From: Bacillota bacterium
GTDB lineage: Bacteria > Bacillota > DSM-12270 > Thermacetogeniales > Thermacetogeniaceae
DNA length: 10,776 bases
NCBI GenBank assembly: GCA_030627585.1
Contig: DAOURU010000017.1
Location: 1 to 10,776 of the forward strand
Reading direction: 5' to 3'
Below the pieces are notes generated by a model. It had not been told where the DNA came from. It did no database searches and worked only from the letters and a program-made list of their open reading frames with translations. Every line of letters starts with the position of its first letter. Positions within the stretch are counted from its first letter, which is position 1. This document shows, one piece after another, positions 4,606 to 10,776 of the stretch. Made by a program: the position numbers and the translations under genes.

Positions 4606-5656
4606 GGAGTTATATACCCGCGATGCAGGCCGGAAAATTACCTTATTAGGAAGTCTCATCTTACTTCTGATTGGAATAGGGCTAGTTGCTACTGCGACCG
4701 GAGCTGCAGGAATCAGCATTGCCGATGTTTGCCGCGTCATCATCGGCAAGGTGCTTCCGGGTTTGCACGCTGTTCCTTCGAGCGACCTGGCAGAAATAGT
4801 AGTAATAGAGTTGAGGCTACCCCGAATTCTTTTGGCTGCCCTTACCGGGGTCAGCCTTGCCGGAGCCGGGGTGGTGATGCAGGGTATCTTGCGCAATCCT
4901 CTAGTTTGTCCGTATACATTGGGCCTTTCTAGCGGAGCGGCTTTTGGCGCGGCTTTGGCCATTATTTTAGGAACGGGAATTTTAGGGACGAGTTTCAACA
5001 TTGTAGGAAGGTACTTGATAGTAACAAATGCCTTCATTTTCGGCTCTTTGACCATGATTTTCGTATATGGAGTTGCAAGACTCAAAGGAGCTGTACCGGA
5101 AACCCTGCTCCTTGCCGGAGTGGCTTTTGGATACCTTTTTCAAGCCGGTGTTTCCAGTCTCAAGTACATTTCTGAGCACGAGGCCTTAAAGGAACTAGTC
5201 ATCTGGCTGATGGGCGGTTTTTGGGGTGCGAATTGGGATACGATCTTGATTCTCTTTCCTGTTGTGTTGATTTGTTTAGGGCTGTTAATTCGCTACGCCT
5301 GGGATTTAAACGCGCTTGGTGCCGGGGAAGATGTTGCCATGAGTTTAGGTGTTAATGTAGGGCGGTTGAGACTAGTAACCCTTGCCCTGGCAACTTTAGT
5401 ATCATCAGGTACCATTGCCTTTACCGGAATCATCGGATTTATCGGTTTGATTGCTCCCCATATCTGTCGCATCCTGATTGGGGGTGACAACAGGTTTTTG
5501 ATCCCCTGTGCCTGTCTCACTGGTGGTATTCTGCTTCTGCTTGCAGACACTTTAGCTCGGACTGTGCTTGCACCTGTAGAAATCCCTGTCGGAATTGTCA
5601 CTTCACTGATCGGTGCGCCCTTTTTCATCTATTTGCTTCTCAAACGAAAGCGCTAG
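4586..5656 (+). CDS. FecCD/BtuC-family ABC transporter permease
   Basis: A 356-residue integral membrane protein, the channel of an importer for iron-siderophore, heme, cobalamin or similar chelates; it would work as a homodimer. Family marks include ELRLPRILLAALTGVSLAGAGVVMQG, RNPLVCPYTLGLSSGAAFG, the LGVNVGRLR segment and GFIGLIAPHICR. About ten hydrophobic helices are present and the length is usual. The start is uncertain: ATG 4586 or 4589 lacks a clear ribosome binding site, while a good one at 4526-4530 serves an overlapping frame. The partner lipoprotein gene begins 160 nt downstream. The substrate cannot be decided from the permease; context favours a corrinoid or another metal chelate. 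Confidence 0.92.
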   Translation: MMFTEVEELYTRDAGRKITLLGSLILLLIGIGLVATATGAAGISIADVCRVIIGKVLPGLHAVPSSDLAEIVVIELRLPRILLAALTGVSLAGAGVVMQGILRNPLVCPYTLGLSSGAAFGAALAIILGTGILGTSFNIVGRYLIVTNAFIFGSLTMIFVYGVARLKGAVPETLLLAGVAFGYLFQAGVSSLKYISEHEALKELVIWLMGGFWGANWDTILILFPVVLICLGLLIRYAWDLNALGAGEDVAMSLGVNVGRLRLVTLALATLVSSGTIAFTGIIGFIGLIAPHICRILIGGDNRFLIPCACLTGGILLLLADTLARTVLAPVEIPVGIVTSLIGAPFFIYLLLKRKR

Positions 5657-5747
5657 TGGTGGTCTTAAAGCAATTGAAATTCTTTAAGGCAGAGGAGGTG
5701 GCTGGCGTGGCGGCCCGGAAGTTAAACTGCAAGTAATCACGGTGAGG

Positions 5748-5783
5748 TTAGAAGGATAGCAGTGATTAGAAGGATAGCAGTGA
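5748..5783 (+). repeat. Perfect 18-bp tandem repeat, two copies
   Basis: TTAGAAGGATAGCAGTGA occurs at 5748-5765 and again directly at 5766-5783. It lies between the permease and the substrate-binding protein genes, just before the latter's ribosome binding region. Probably a slippage duplication; a double binding site is possible but unsupported. Confidence 0.85.
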
Positions 5784-5815
5784 TATAAATTAAAAGCAGG
5801 AGGAGAGGAGAAGAA

Positions 5816-6898
5816 ATGAAAGCGAAAAAGAAGCCATCCCTTCTTTTTGTAGTAATTTTTGCGCTTCTGTTGTCTTTGTTGGCAGGCTGCAGCCGGAGCG
5901 GACAGCAGGTGTCGGATGAGACAGAAAAGACTAATGTTACCATTCAAGATGCCACCGGGAAGGATATTACAGTTCCCACAGAATTAAACAGGATTGTGCT
6001 TCTTAACTCAGACGTTGCTGAAGCCCTGCGAATATTAGGAGTTTCCAAAGATGCAATAGTAGGCGCAGGTGATAGTGTCCGGGAGCATCCATATCTGGGT
6101 CTGGGAGATAAACCGTCTGTAGGGAAATGCTTTACACCAAATTTAGAAAAAATAGTCCAACTCAAGCCCCAGGCCGTCTTTACGTACGGTAAGTGGCCTG
6201 ATACGAAGCTTGAGGAGAAACTGGAACCGGTTGGAATAAAAGTAATCAGGCTTGATTTTTATAAGCCCGAAACCTACGATCGCGACCTCATGGTTGCAGC
6301 GAAAATCTTTAAAAAAGAAAAAAGAGCTGCAGAGTTCCTCAACTGGAAGTCCGGGAAAACGGCAATTGCGAGAGACCGGGTAAAGGATTTAAAGCCAGAG
6401 GAGAGGTTGAAAGTATACGGCACGTGGTATTCTTCCCTGGAAAAAGGGAAGTGGAAACCGTATGCTCAAGGCACGGCGCTTCACCAAGGGATTGAATTAG
6501 CTGGGGGGTTAAATATCGCCCGGGAACTCGAGGGGTATCCTGAAGTAAGTCCGGAATGGATATTGGAAAAGGATCCTGATGCCGCAGTATTTGGTGTTCT
6601 TAGTGAAGAAGGATTGGGATACGCCGCAACAGATTACAGCGAAGCGGTGAGGTTGAAAAGCAGCGCTTTCGAAAACAAAATCTTGAGTAAAACAGAGGCA
6701 GGAAAGAGGGGGCGCATTTATTTCCTCAACACGAAATTGCTTGGTGGAGACAAAACATACTTGGGAGCGCTCTATCTTGCCAAATGGTTTTACCCCGAAC
6801 GTTTCAAAGATGTTGATCCCGAACAAGTGCTTAAAGAGTATTTTGCAAAGTGGTTGAATATTCCTTTTGAAGGTAAATGGGCATATCCTCAGTTCTGA
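5816..6898 (+). CDS. Periplasmic-binding-type lipoprotein of a metal-chelate/corrinoid ABC importer
   Basis: A 360-residue extracellular substrate-binding protein anchored by lipid. The signal peptide (about residues 1-24, KAKKK then a hydrophobic stretch) ends in the lipobox LLAGC with Cys25 as the lipidated residue. The mature part follows the Peripla_BP_2 (FecB/BtuF class III) pattern: DATGKDITVPTELNRIVLL, LGVSKDAIVGAGD, PNLEKIVQLKPQAVFTYG, and a C-terminal domain with LNIARELEGYPEVSPEWIL. The ATG at 5816 is preceded by a purine-rich AGGAGGAGAGGAG tract. It would hand ligand to the permease encoded upstream and the ATPase downstream. The ligand is unknown; cobalamin-type, heme and siderophore are all possible. 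Confidence 0.9.
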   Translation: MKAKKKPSLLFVVIFALLLSLLAGCSRSGQQVSDETEKTNVTIQDATGKDITVPTELNRIVLLNSDVAEALRILGVSKDAIVGAGDSVREHPYLGLGDKPSVGKCFTPNLEKIVQLKPQAVFTYGKWPDTKLEEKLEPVGIKVIRLDFYKPETYDRDLMVAAKIFKKEKRAAEFLNWKSGKTAIARDRVKDLKPEERLKVYGTWYSSLEKGKWKPYAQGTALHQGIELAGGLNIARELEGYPEVSPEWILEKDPDAAVFGVLSEEGLGYAATDYSEAVRLKSSAFENKILSKTEAGKRGRIYFLNTKLLGGDKTYLGALYLAKWFYPERFKDVDPEQVLKEYFAKWLNIPFEGKWAYPQF

Positions 6899-6929
6899 AT
6901 ATGGGCATATGACATCTTCTTAAATCCAG

Positions 6930-6945
6930 GTCTTCGCCCAAAGAC
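6930..6945 (+). terminator. Weak hairpin after the binding-protein gene
   Basis: GTCTT (6930-6934) pairs with AAGAC (6941-6945) with a 6-nt loop, followed by GTCTATTTTAT. This is a poor terminator candidate 31 nt after the stop codon. It might give partial termination before the ATPase gene. Confidence 0.3.
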
Positions 6946-7010
6946 GTCTATTTTATCGATGAAAATAAAGAAGGAGTTTTTGCTAAATTGGCGAATTATT
7001 AAAATAAACA

Positions 7011-7074
7011 GCTGGCCGAAGCCAGCAAACCCCGGAAGGATATATTTCGCGCTGGCTGGAGCTCAGCGGTGAGC
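7011..7074 (+). promoter_or_regulatory. Structured leader segment with competing hairpins, upstream of the ATPase
   Basis: GCTGGC (7011-7016), CGAA and GCCAGC (7021-7026) form a perfect hairpin. A second GCTGGC at 7051-7056 could pair with the same GCCAGC instead. GCTCA (7061-7065) and TGAGC (7070-7074) form a further hairpin with loop GCGG. This lies in the 465-nt gap at 6899-7363, which also holds element C and no gene I can support. The competing pairings are the sort of layout seen in attenuators. Confidence 0.4.
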
Positions 7075-7151
7075 GCCGGAGTCGAAACGATCTTTTCAAG
7101 GGTAGAGCAGTAGTAAGCAAGTGTTACATAAGCATAGAGGTTCAGGAAAGC

Positions 7152-7215
7152 AGGGCCACGAAGGTCGTTTCCTGCCAAAGGGGCAGGTAGGGTTTTCTGT
7201 GGCCCTTTCTCTTTC
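7152..7215 (+). promoter_or_regulatory. Leader hairpin element C (candidate attenuator/riboswitch) of the ATPase gene
   Basis: AGGGCCAC (7152-7159) pairs perfectly with GTGGCCCT (7199-7206); CCTGCC (7171-7176) pairs with GGCAGG (7182-7187); a T-rich tract follows at 7206-7215. Its first 14 nt, GGGCCACGAAGGTC, are identical to element A. It stands about 150 nt before the ATPase start and 250 nt after the binding-protein stop, too far to be that gene's ordinary terminator. Confidence 0.55.
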
Positions 7216-7363
7216 CTTCACTCAAAAAATTTTAAAATTAAGCTTTGACTTTTAGGAAAATAAATGCTCCTGGTTGGAAAAACCGCATCAAGTGGAGGCT
7301 TCGTAGCAGGGAGAGAGAAAATGCCAGTTTATGAAGAGAAATTTGAAAGGAGCGGGCGCGGAA

Positions 7364-8197
7364 ATGAACCTGAAGGTAAAGGGAATTTGTTTCCGCTACG
7401 GAAGCCGGGAAGTGCTCCGGGATGTGGAACTGGAAGCCAGATCGGGAGAGATTCTTGCCATTATCGGCCCCAATGGGGCAGGTAAAAGCACCTTACTTCG
7501 CTGCATCAACAGGATCCTTAAGCCATATCCGGGCAGCGTATTTTTAGACGGAAAAGAGCTTTTCCGCCTCAAGGCTCAGGAGCGCGCCCAAATGATGGGC
7601 TACGTTCCCCAGGCATCTGGTGAAGTTTTTCCCTGTACTGTATTCGAAACTGTTTTAATGGGACGGAAACCTCATCTCAGTTGGGGTGTGGGAAAAGGGG
7701 ATCTGGAAGTGGTGGGAGCGGTTCTCCAGCGCATGGGTCTCGTGGGTTTTGCAGAGCGGTATTTAAATGAATTAAGTGGTGGTGAAAAACAAAAGGTTTT
7801 GCTGGCACGCGCCCTCGCCCAGGAGCCTGATGTCCTTTTGCTGGATGAACCCACAAGTAACCTGGATGTGAAGCACCAGTTAGAAGTGCTGGAACTGGTA
7901 CGGAACGTGGCCCAGCAGCAAGGGAAGTGTATCTTGATGGTAATGCATGACCTGAATCTGGCAGCCCGCTTTTCTGACCAGTTATTGATGTTGAAGGACG
8001 GTTTGGTATTTGCTGCAGGAAATCCCCAGGCTGTTCTAACACCAGAGAACATTAAAGCTGTTTACGAAGTAGAGGCTATAATTGTGCCGACTAGTTTGGG
8101 CCCTTATGTAATTACTACAAAAGCAAGTGACAGTTTGGTTAACTCCGGCGACAAGCACCAACAAGTTGCGGTTGCGGCCGCTGCAGGGTCGCGGTAA
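7364..8197 (+). CDS. FecE/BtuD-type ABC transporter ATPase
   Basis: A 277-residue cytoplasmic ATPase that drives the importer formed with the permease and lipoprotein encoded upstream. Walker A GPNGAGKS is at residues 35-42, the Q-loop VPQ near 81-83, the signature LSGGE at 137-141, Walker B LLLDEP around 158-163, D-loop SNLD, and the switch histidine in VMHDLN at 195. All are intact. ATG 7364 is chosen because AAAGGAG (7346-7352) precedes it and family members start this close to the RYG strand; the in-frame ATG at 7331 is possible. The C-terminus carries an extra Ala/Val-rich tail of about 30 residues. Its distance from the permease (1.7 kb, with a long leader of its own) is unusual for a btuCD-like operon. 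Confidence 0.93.
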   Translation: MNLKVKGICFRYGSREVLRDVELEARSGEILAIIGPNGAGKSTLLRCINRILKPYPGSVFLDGKELFRLKAQERAQMMGYVPQASGEVFPCTVFETVLMGRKPHLSWGVGKGDLEVVGAVLQRMGLVGFAERYLNELSGGEKQKVLLARALAQEPDVLLLDEPTSNLDVKHQLEVLELVRNVAQQQGKCILMVMHDLNLAARFSDQLLMLKDGLVFAAGNPQAVLTPENIKAVYEVEAIIVPTSLGPYVITTKASDSLVNSGDKHQQVAVAAAAGSR

Positions 8198-8216
8198 AAG
8201 GGGGTAATCTTTAAAA

Positions 8217-10250
8217 ATGCAGGATGAGCAGTTTTATGAAAAGGAACCCGGCAGGTTCGTCTTTCCCTTTACGGCACTGTTGGGGCAAGAAAAGATGAAA
8301 AAGGCTTTGCTTCTCAATGCTGTCAACCTCCGCCTGGGCGGTGTCCTCGTCCGGGGAGAAAAGGGTACGGCCAAGTCTACAGCAGTGCGGGCGCTGGCTG
8401 CTTTGCTTCCGAAAATTCCTGTTGTCGCCGGTTGTCCTTATCAATGTAATCCCTTTGAACCTCGAAATTTGTGCCTCTCCTGTATGTCAAAATATGCTAT
8501 CGATGGATTATTACCCATCGTCTGGCGGCAGGTTCAGGTCTTAGATCTGCCCGTATCTGCCACCGAGGACCGCGTCGTGGGCAGTCTTGATTTTGAGTAT
8601 GCTGTAAAGCACGGGGGACGCCGCTTTGAACCAGGTCTTTTAGCCCGGGCCAACCGGGGGATCTTGTACGTTGATGAGGTTAACCTCCTTGATGACCACC
8701 TTGTGGATATATTGCTTGACGCGGCTGCTTCAGGGATCAATTTTGTGGAACGCGAAGGGATTTCTTACAGCCATCCCGCGGAGTTCATCCTTGTGGGAAC
8801 GATGAACCCGGAGGAAGGGGAACTGAGGCCGCAACTATTAGACCGTTTTGGTCTTTGCGTCCAGGTTGAAGGTGAGTCCGATCCAGCAGTGAGAGTAAAA
8901 ATCATCAAGCGCAGAGAGACCTTTGACCAGGACCCGCTGGGTTTTCTTGCTAAGTGGGCTGAAGAAGAGGAAAAAGTGCGGCAGGCCATCCTTACCGCCC
9001 GGCGCCTGTTACCTGAGGTCACGATTTCACCTGAATTGGAGGAGCTGGTTGTCCGGGTTTGCACTGAGGCAAGGGTAGCCGGGCACCGGGCAGATCTCGT
9101 GATGACCGCTGCGGCCCGGACACTTGCTGCCTGGTATGGGAGGCGAGAAGTCACTGCTGAGGACGTTTATGAAGCGGCGGAACTTGTTTTACCCCACCGC
9201 ATGCGGGAAGCGCCCCCTCCTCAGCAGCCAGAACCTCCCGAACCGGAGGAGTTGGAGGATCCCGAAAATCAGGAGGAAGAAAAGGAAGAACAACAGGAGA
9301 GCCAAGAACAACAGGAGCAGTCTCCTCCTGAAATAGAGGAAAGCCAGCAAGAAGAGCAAAAGGATTTGCCTCCCCAGCCGACCCCACTCCGGGGCGCCCC
9401 GGAAACCATCTTTGCTGTAGGTGAACCTTTTCCAGTGCGCAGGATTAGCTTCAAAGAGAAGGGTATGCTGCGGCGCGGGTCCGGCCGGAGGTCGCGCGGG
9501 CAGACAGCCACCAAATCAGGTCGCTATGTCCGGAGCACCTTAAGGTGGATTCGAAAAGACCTTGCCTTCGACGCCACCTTGAGGGCCGCGGCTCCCTACC
9601 AGAGGCGGCGAAAACGGGACGGAGTGGCGGTTGTTATCGAGCTTTCGGATTTTCGGGAAAAAGTCCGGGAAAAGAGGATCGGCAACTTTCTCCTCTTTGT
9701 TGTTGACGCCAGTGGTTCGATGGGCGCCCAGCAGCGGATGGTGGAAGCCAAGGGAGCGGTTCTCTCGTTGCTCTTAGATGCTTACCAAAAGCGCGACCGG
9801 GTGGGGATGGTTGCTTTTCGGGGCGAGCATGCCGGGGTGCTTCTGCCTCCCACAAACAGCGTGGAGCGTGCTCAAAAGCTTCTGGCGGAGTTGCCCACCG
9901 GGGGGCGGACCCCTCTTTCCGCGGGATTGCTCAAAGCGTACGAAGTGACCAAAGCCCATCTTTTTAAAGATCCCGATCTCCGTCCCTTGCTGATCATTAT
10001 TTCCGACGGGAAAGCCAACGTCAGTTTGGGCGAGGAACGCCCTTTGGCGGAAGCCTTCCAGATAGCTGAACTCATCAAAGAAGAAGAGCGCATCAAGAGC
10101 CTGGTAGTTGATGTGGAAAACAACGGTTTCCTCTCATTTGGGCTTGCCCACCAGTTGGCAGTTGCCTTAGGTGCTGACTACTACAAGCTCGATGACCTTC
10201 GGGCGGAGCGCTTGCTCGAGGCGGTGCATGGTGCCCTGGCCGAGATCTGA
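8217..10250 (+). CDS. Fused ChlI-ChlD-type chelatase subunit (AAA+ plus VWA)
   Basis: A 677-residue fusion of the two ATP-using subunits of Mg/Co chelatases. The AAA+ half (about 1-330) has Walker [10 protein letters not shown] at 47-55, Walker B ILYVDE at 149-154, sensor-1 GTMN at 194-197 and arginine finger R210 in LLDRFG. A four-cysteine insert C73, C77, C86, C89 (C-x3-C-x8-C-x2-C) could bind zinc or Fe-S. An acidic Pro/Glu/Gln-rich linker spans about 331-390. The C-terminal VWA domain has a complete MIDAS: D497-x-S499-x-S501, T565 and D597. It would energise metal insertion into a tetrapyrrole by a large CobN/ChlH-type subunit. That subunit is not in the window, so cobalt rather than magnesium is inferred from the neighbours. 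The ribosome binding site is weak and about 12 nt from the ATG. Confidence 0.9.
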   Translation: MQDEQFYEKEPGRFVFPFTALLGQEKMKKALLLNAVNLRLGGVLVRGEKGTAKSTAVRALAALLPKIPVVAGCPYQCNPFEPRNLCLSCMSKYAIDGLLPIVWRQVQVLDLPVSATEDRVVGSLDFEYAVKHGGRRFEPGLLARANRGILYVDEVNLLDDHLVDILLDAAASGINFVEREGISYSHPAEFILVGTMNPEEGELRPQLLDRFGLCVQVEGESDPAVRVKIIKRRETFDQDPLGFLAKWAEEEEKVRQAILTARRLLPEVTISPELEELVVRVCTEARVAGHRADLVMTAAARTLAAWYGRREVTAEDVYEAAELVLPHRMREAPPPQQPEPPEPEELEDPENQEEEKEEQQESQEQQEQSPPEIEESQQEEQKDLPPQPTPLRGAPETIFAVGEPFPVRRISFKEKGMLRRGSGRRSRGQTATKSGRYVRSTLRWIRKDLAFDATLRAAAPYQRRRKRDGVAVVIELSDFREKVREKRIGNFLLFVVDASGSMGAQQRMVEAKGAVLSLLLDAYQKRDRVGMVAFRGEHAGVLLPPTNSVERAQKLLAELPTGGRTPLSAGLLKAYEVTKAHLFKDPDLRPLLIIISDGKANVSLGEERPLAEAFQIAELIKEEERIKSLVVDVENNGFLSFGLAHQLAVALGADYYKLDDLRAERLLEAVHGALAEI

Positions 10251-10354
10251 ATGGAAGTATGCCTCCATCATGGAGCAAGGAAATTTTGGATTTTCTTTCA
10301 CATGATGGGGATTTTTAATATAAAATTTTTAGGGTAAGAAAGGAATGGTAGGAT
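10251..10354 (+). other. Gap between the two chelatase genes with a small palindrome
   Basis: CTCCAT and ATGGAG near 10262-10274 form an inverted repeat around one base, and ATGGA at 10251 could compete for TCCAT. No convincing T-tract follows directly. The two chelatase genes are therefore probably cotranscribed despite the 104-nt gap. AAGGAA and TAGGAT just before 10355 are modest ribosome binding sites. Confidence 0.3.
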
Positions 10355-10776
10355 ATGGAACAAGCTCTGGAACAAGCTTCAAGGTATACTTATCCCTTTA
10401 CGGCAATTGTGGGTCAGGATGAGATGAAGCTTGCCCTGATCCTTAATGCCGTTAATCCCAAGCTGGCCGGGGTTTTGATCCGGGGGGAGAAAGGAACAGC
10501 CAAGTCAACGGCAGTGCGCGCCCTGGCGGCACTTCTCCCGGAAAATCGGGTTGTGGCTGATTGTCTTTTCGGCTGTGACCCTCAGGATGTCACCACCATG
10601 TGCAGTTCTTGCCGGGACCTGTCTGCACAGGCAGGGAGGTACATGCGTGGAGAAACATTGCCTGCTGTCACCCGTAAAATGCGGGTTATAGATCTCCCTG
10701 TTTCAGCCACCGAAGACCGGGTAGTGGGAACACTCGACCTGGAAGAAGCCATCAAGAAGGGGGAAAAGCGCTTTGA
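10355..10776 (+). CDS. Second ChlI-type AAA+ chelatase ATPase, N-terminal part (cut by window edge)
   Basis: An open frame from ATG 10355 to the right edge encodes 140 residues that closely follow the start of the preceding fusion protein. [20 protein letters not shown] is followed by Walker [10 protein letters not shown] (44-52), a four-cysteine insert C70, C74, C83, C86 with the same C-x3-C-x8-C-x2-C spacing, and [14 protein letters not shown]. Walker B and the rest lie beyond the window. It may be a stand-alone ChlI/BchI-like motor subunit or another ChlI-ChlD fusion; the sequence in view cannot tell. The tandem arrangement suggests an old duplication, since the copies differ at many positions. 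Confidence 0.9.
   Translation, partial: MEQALEQASRYTYPFTAIVGQDEMKLALILNAVNPKLAGVLIRGEKGTAKSTAVRALAALLPENRVVADCLFGCDPQDVTTMCSSCRDLSAQAGRYMRGETLPAVTRKMRVIDLPVSATEDRVVGTLDLEEAIKKGEKRF

Noticed and set aside
4363..5085. A 240-codon minus-strand frame opposite the permease start
   Set aside because: Low-complexity composition, typical of the antisense of a hydrophobic membrane protein gene; the permease is unmistakable.
6877..6910. 10-nt direct repeat ATGGGCATAT flanking the binding-protein stop
   Set aside because: Only two copies, no adjoining inverted repeats or mobile-element gene; probably chance or a tiny duplication.
6899..7072. In-frame continuation of about 57 codons after the binding-protein TGA stop
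   Set aside because: I considered read-through or selenocysteine, but family members end near this stop and the extension has no recognisable domain; the open frame is short enough to be chance.
7011..7100. tRNA-like or other small structured RNA
   Set aside because: No acceptor stem, anticodon arm or GTTCGA-type T-loop fits; the hairpins do not form a cloverleaf.
7264..7485. A 73-codon frame overlapping the start of the ATPase gene
   Set aside because: Most of it is the out-of-frame shadow of the ATPase, with only a weak ribosome binding site. A leader-peptide role cannot be excluded, but nothing supports it.

Overview
The window looks like the chromosome of an anaerobic, endospore-forming Firmicute, probably of the Peptococcaceae/Desulfotomaculum-like clostridia. 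This is inferred from protein flavour and not proven. The left edge holds the 5' end of the spore germination protease gene gpr behind what reads as a forespore sigma-G promoter. Ribosome binding sites are strong AGGAGG types, some starts are GTG or TTG, and the genes centre on nickel, cobalt and tetrapyrrole handling, as in acetogenic or CO-using clostridia.

Layout. (1) 1-179, minus: gpr, cut by the window edge. (2) 376-1849, plus: a two-gene unit of a family 4 (Fe-S) uracil-DNA glycosylase and a LysR regulator; a perfect terminator-like hairpin lies inside the last codons of the regulator. (3) 2061-3662, plus: a tight operon of CbiM/NikM (metal-binding S component), a PDGLE-type small membrane partner (CbiN/NikN), a DUF3842 protein and a CooT-like nickel-binding protein. 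The ECF transmembrane and ATPase subunits (CbiQ, CbiO) are not here. (4) 3739-3919: hairpins and terminators between converging genes. (5) 3921-4154, minus: an unrecognised 77-residue helical protein. (6) 4586-8197, plus: a BtuC/FecD-type permease, a lipoprotein substrate-binding protein and a FecE/BtuD-type ATPase, which together make one complete metal-chelate or corrinoid importer. Long structured gaps split these three genes. (7) 8217-10776, plus: a fused ChlI-ChlD-type chelatase subunit, then the start of a second, separate ChlI-type AAA+ ATPase that runs off the right edge.

How the parts may work together: the CbiM operon would import and buffer Ni or Co. The Fec/Btu-type transporter would import a chelated metal or corrinoid. 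The ChlI/ChlD proteins would drive metal insertion into a tetrapyrrole, probably cobalt with a CobN-like subunit encoded beyond the window (inference).

The most interesting non-coding signal is a family of hairpin elements ending in T-rich tracts. Three copies share the block GCCACGAAGG and sit in the leaders of the CbiM operon (1921-1976), the permease (4411-4453) and the ATPase (7152-7215). The closing and inner stems change sequence but keep pairing. Since every copy precedes a metal or corrinoid uptake gene, they are candidate cis-regulatory RNAs or attenuators. I cannot match them to a riboswitch class I know. I saw no tRNA, rRNA, CRISPR array, transposase or classical cobalamin riboswitch box.
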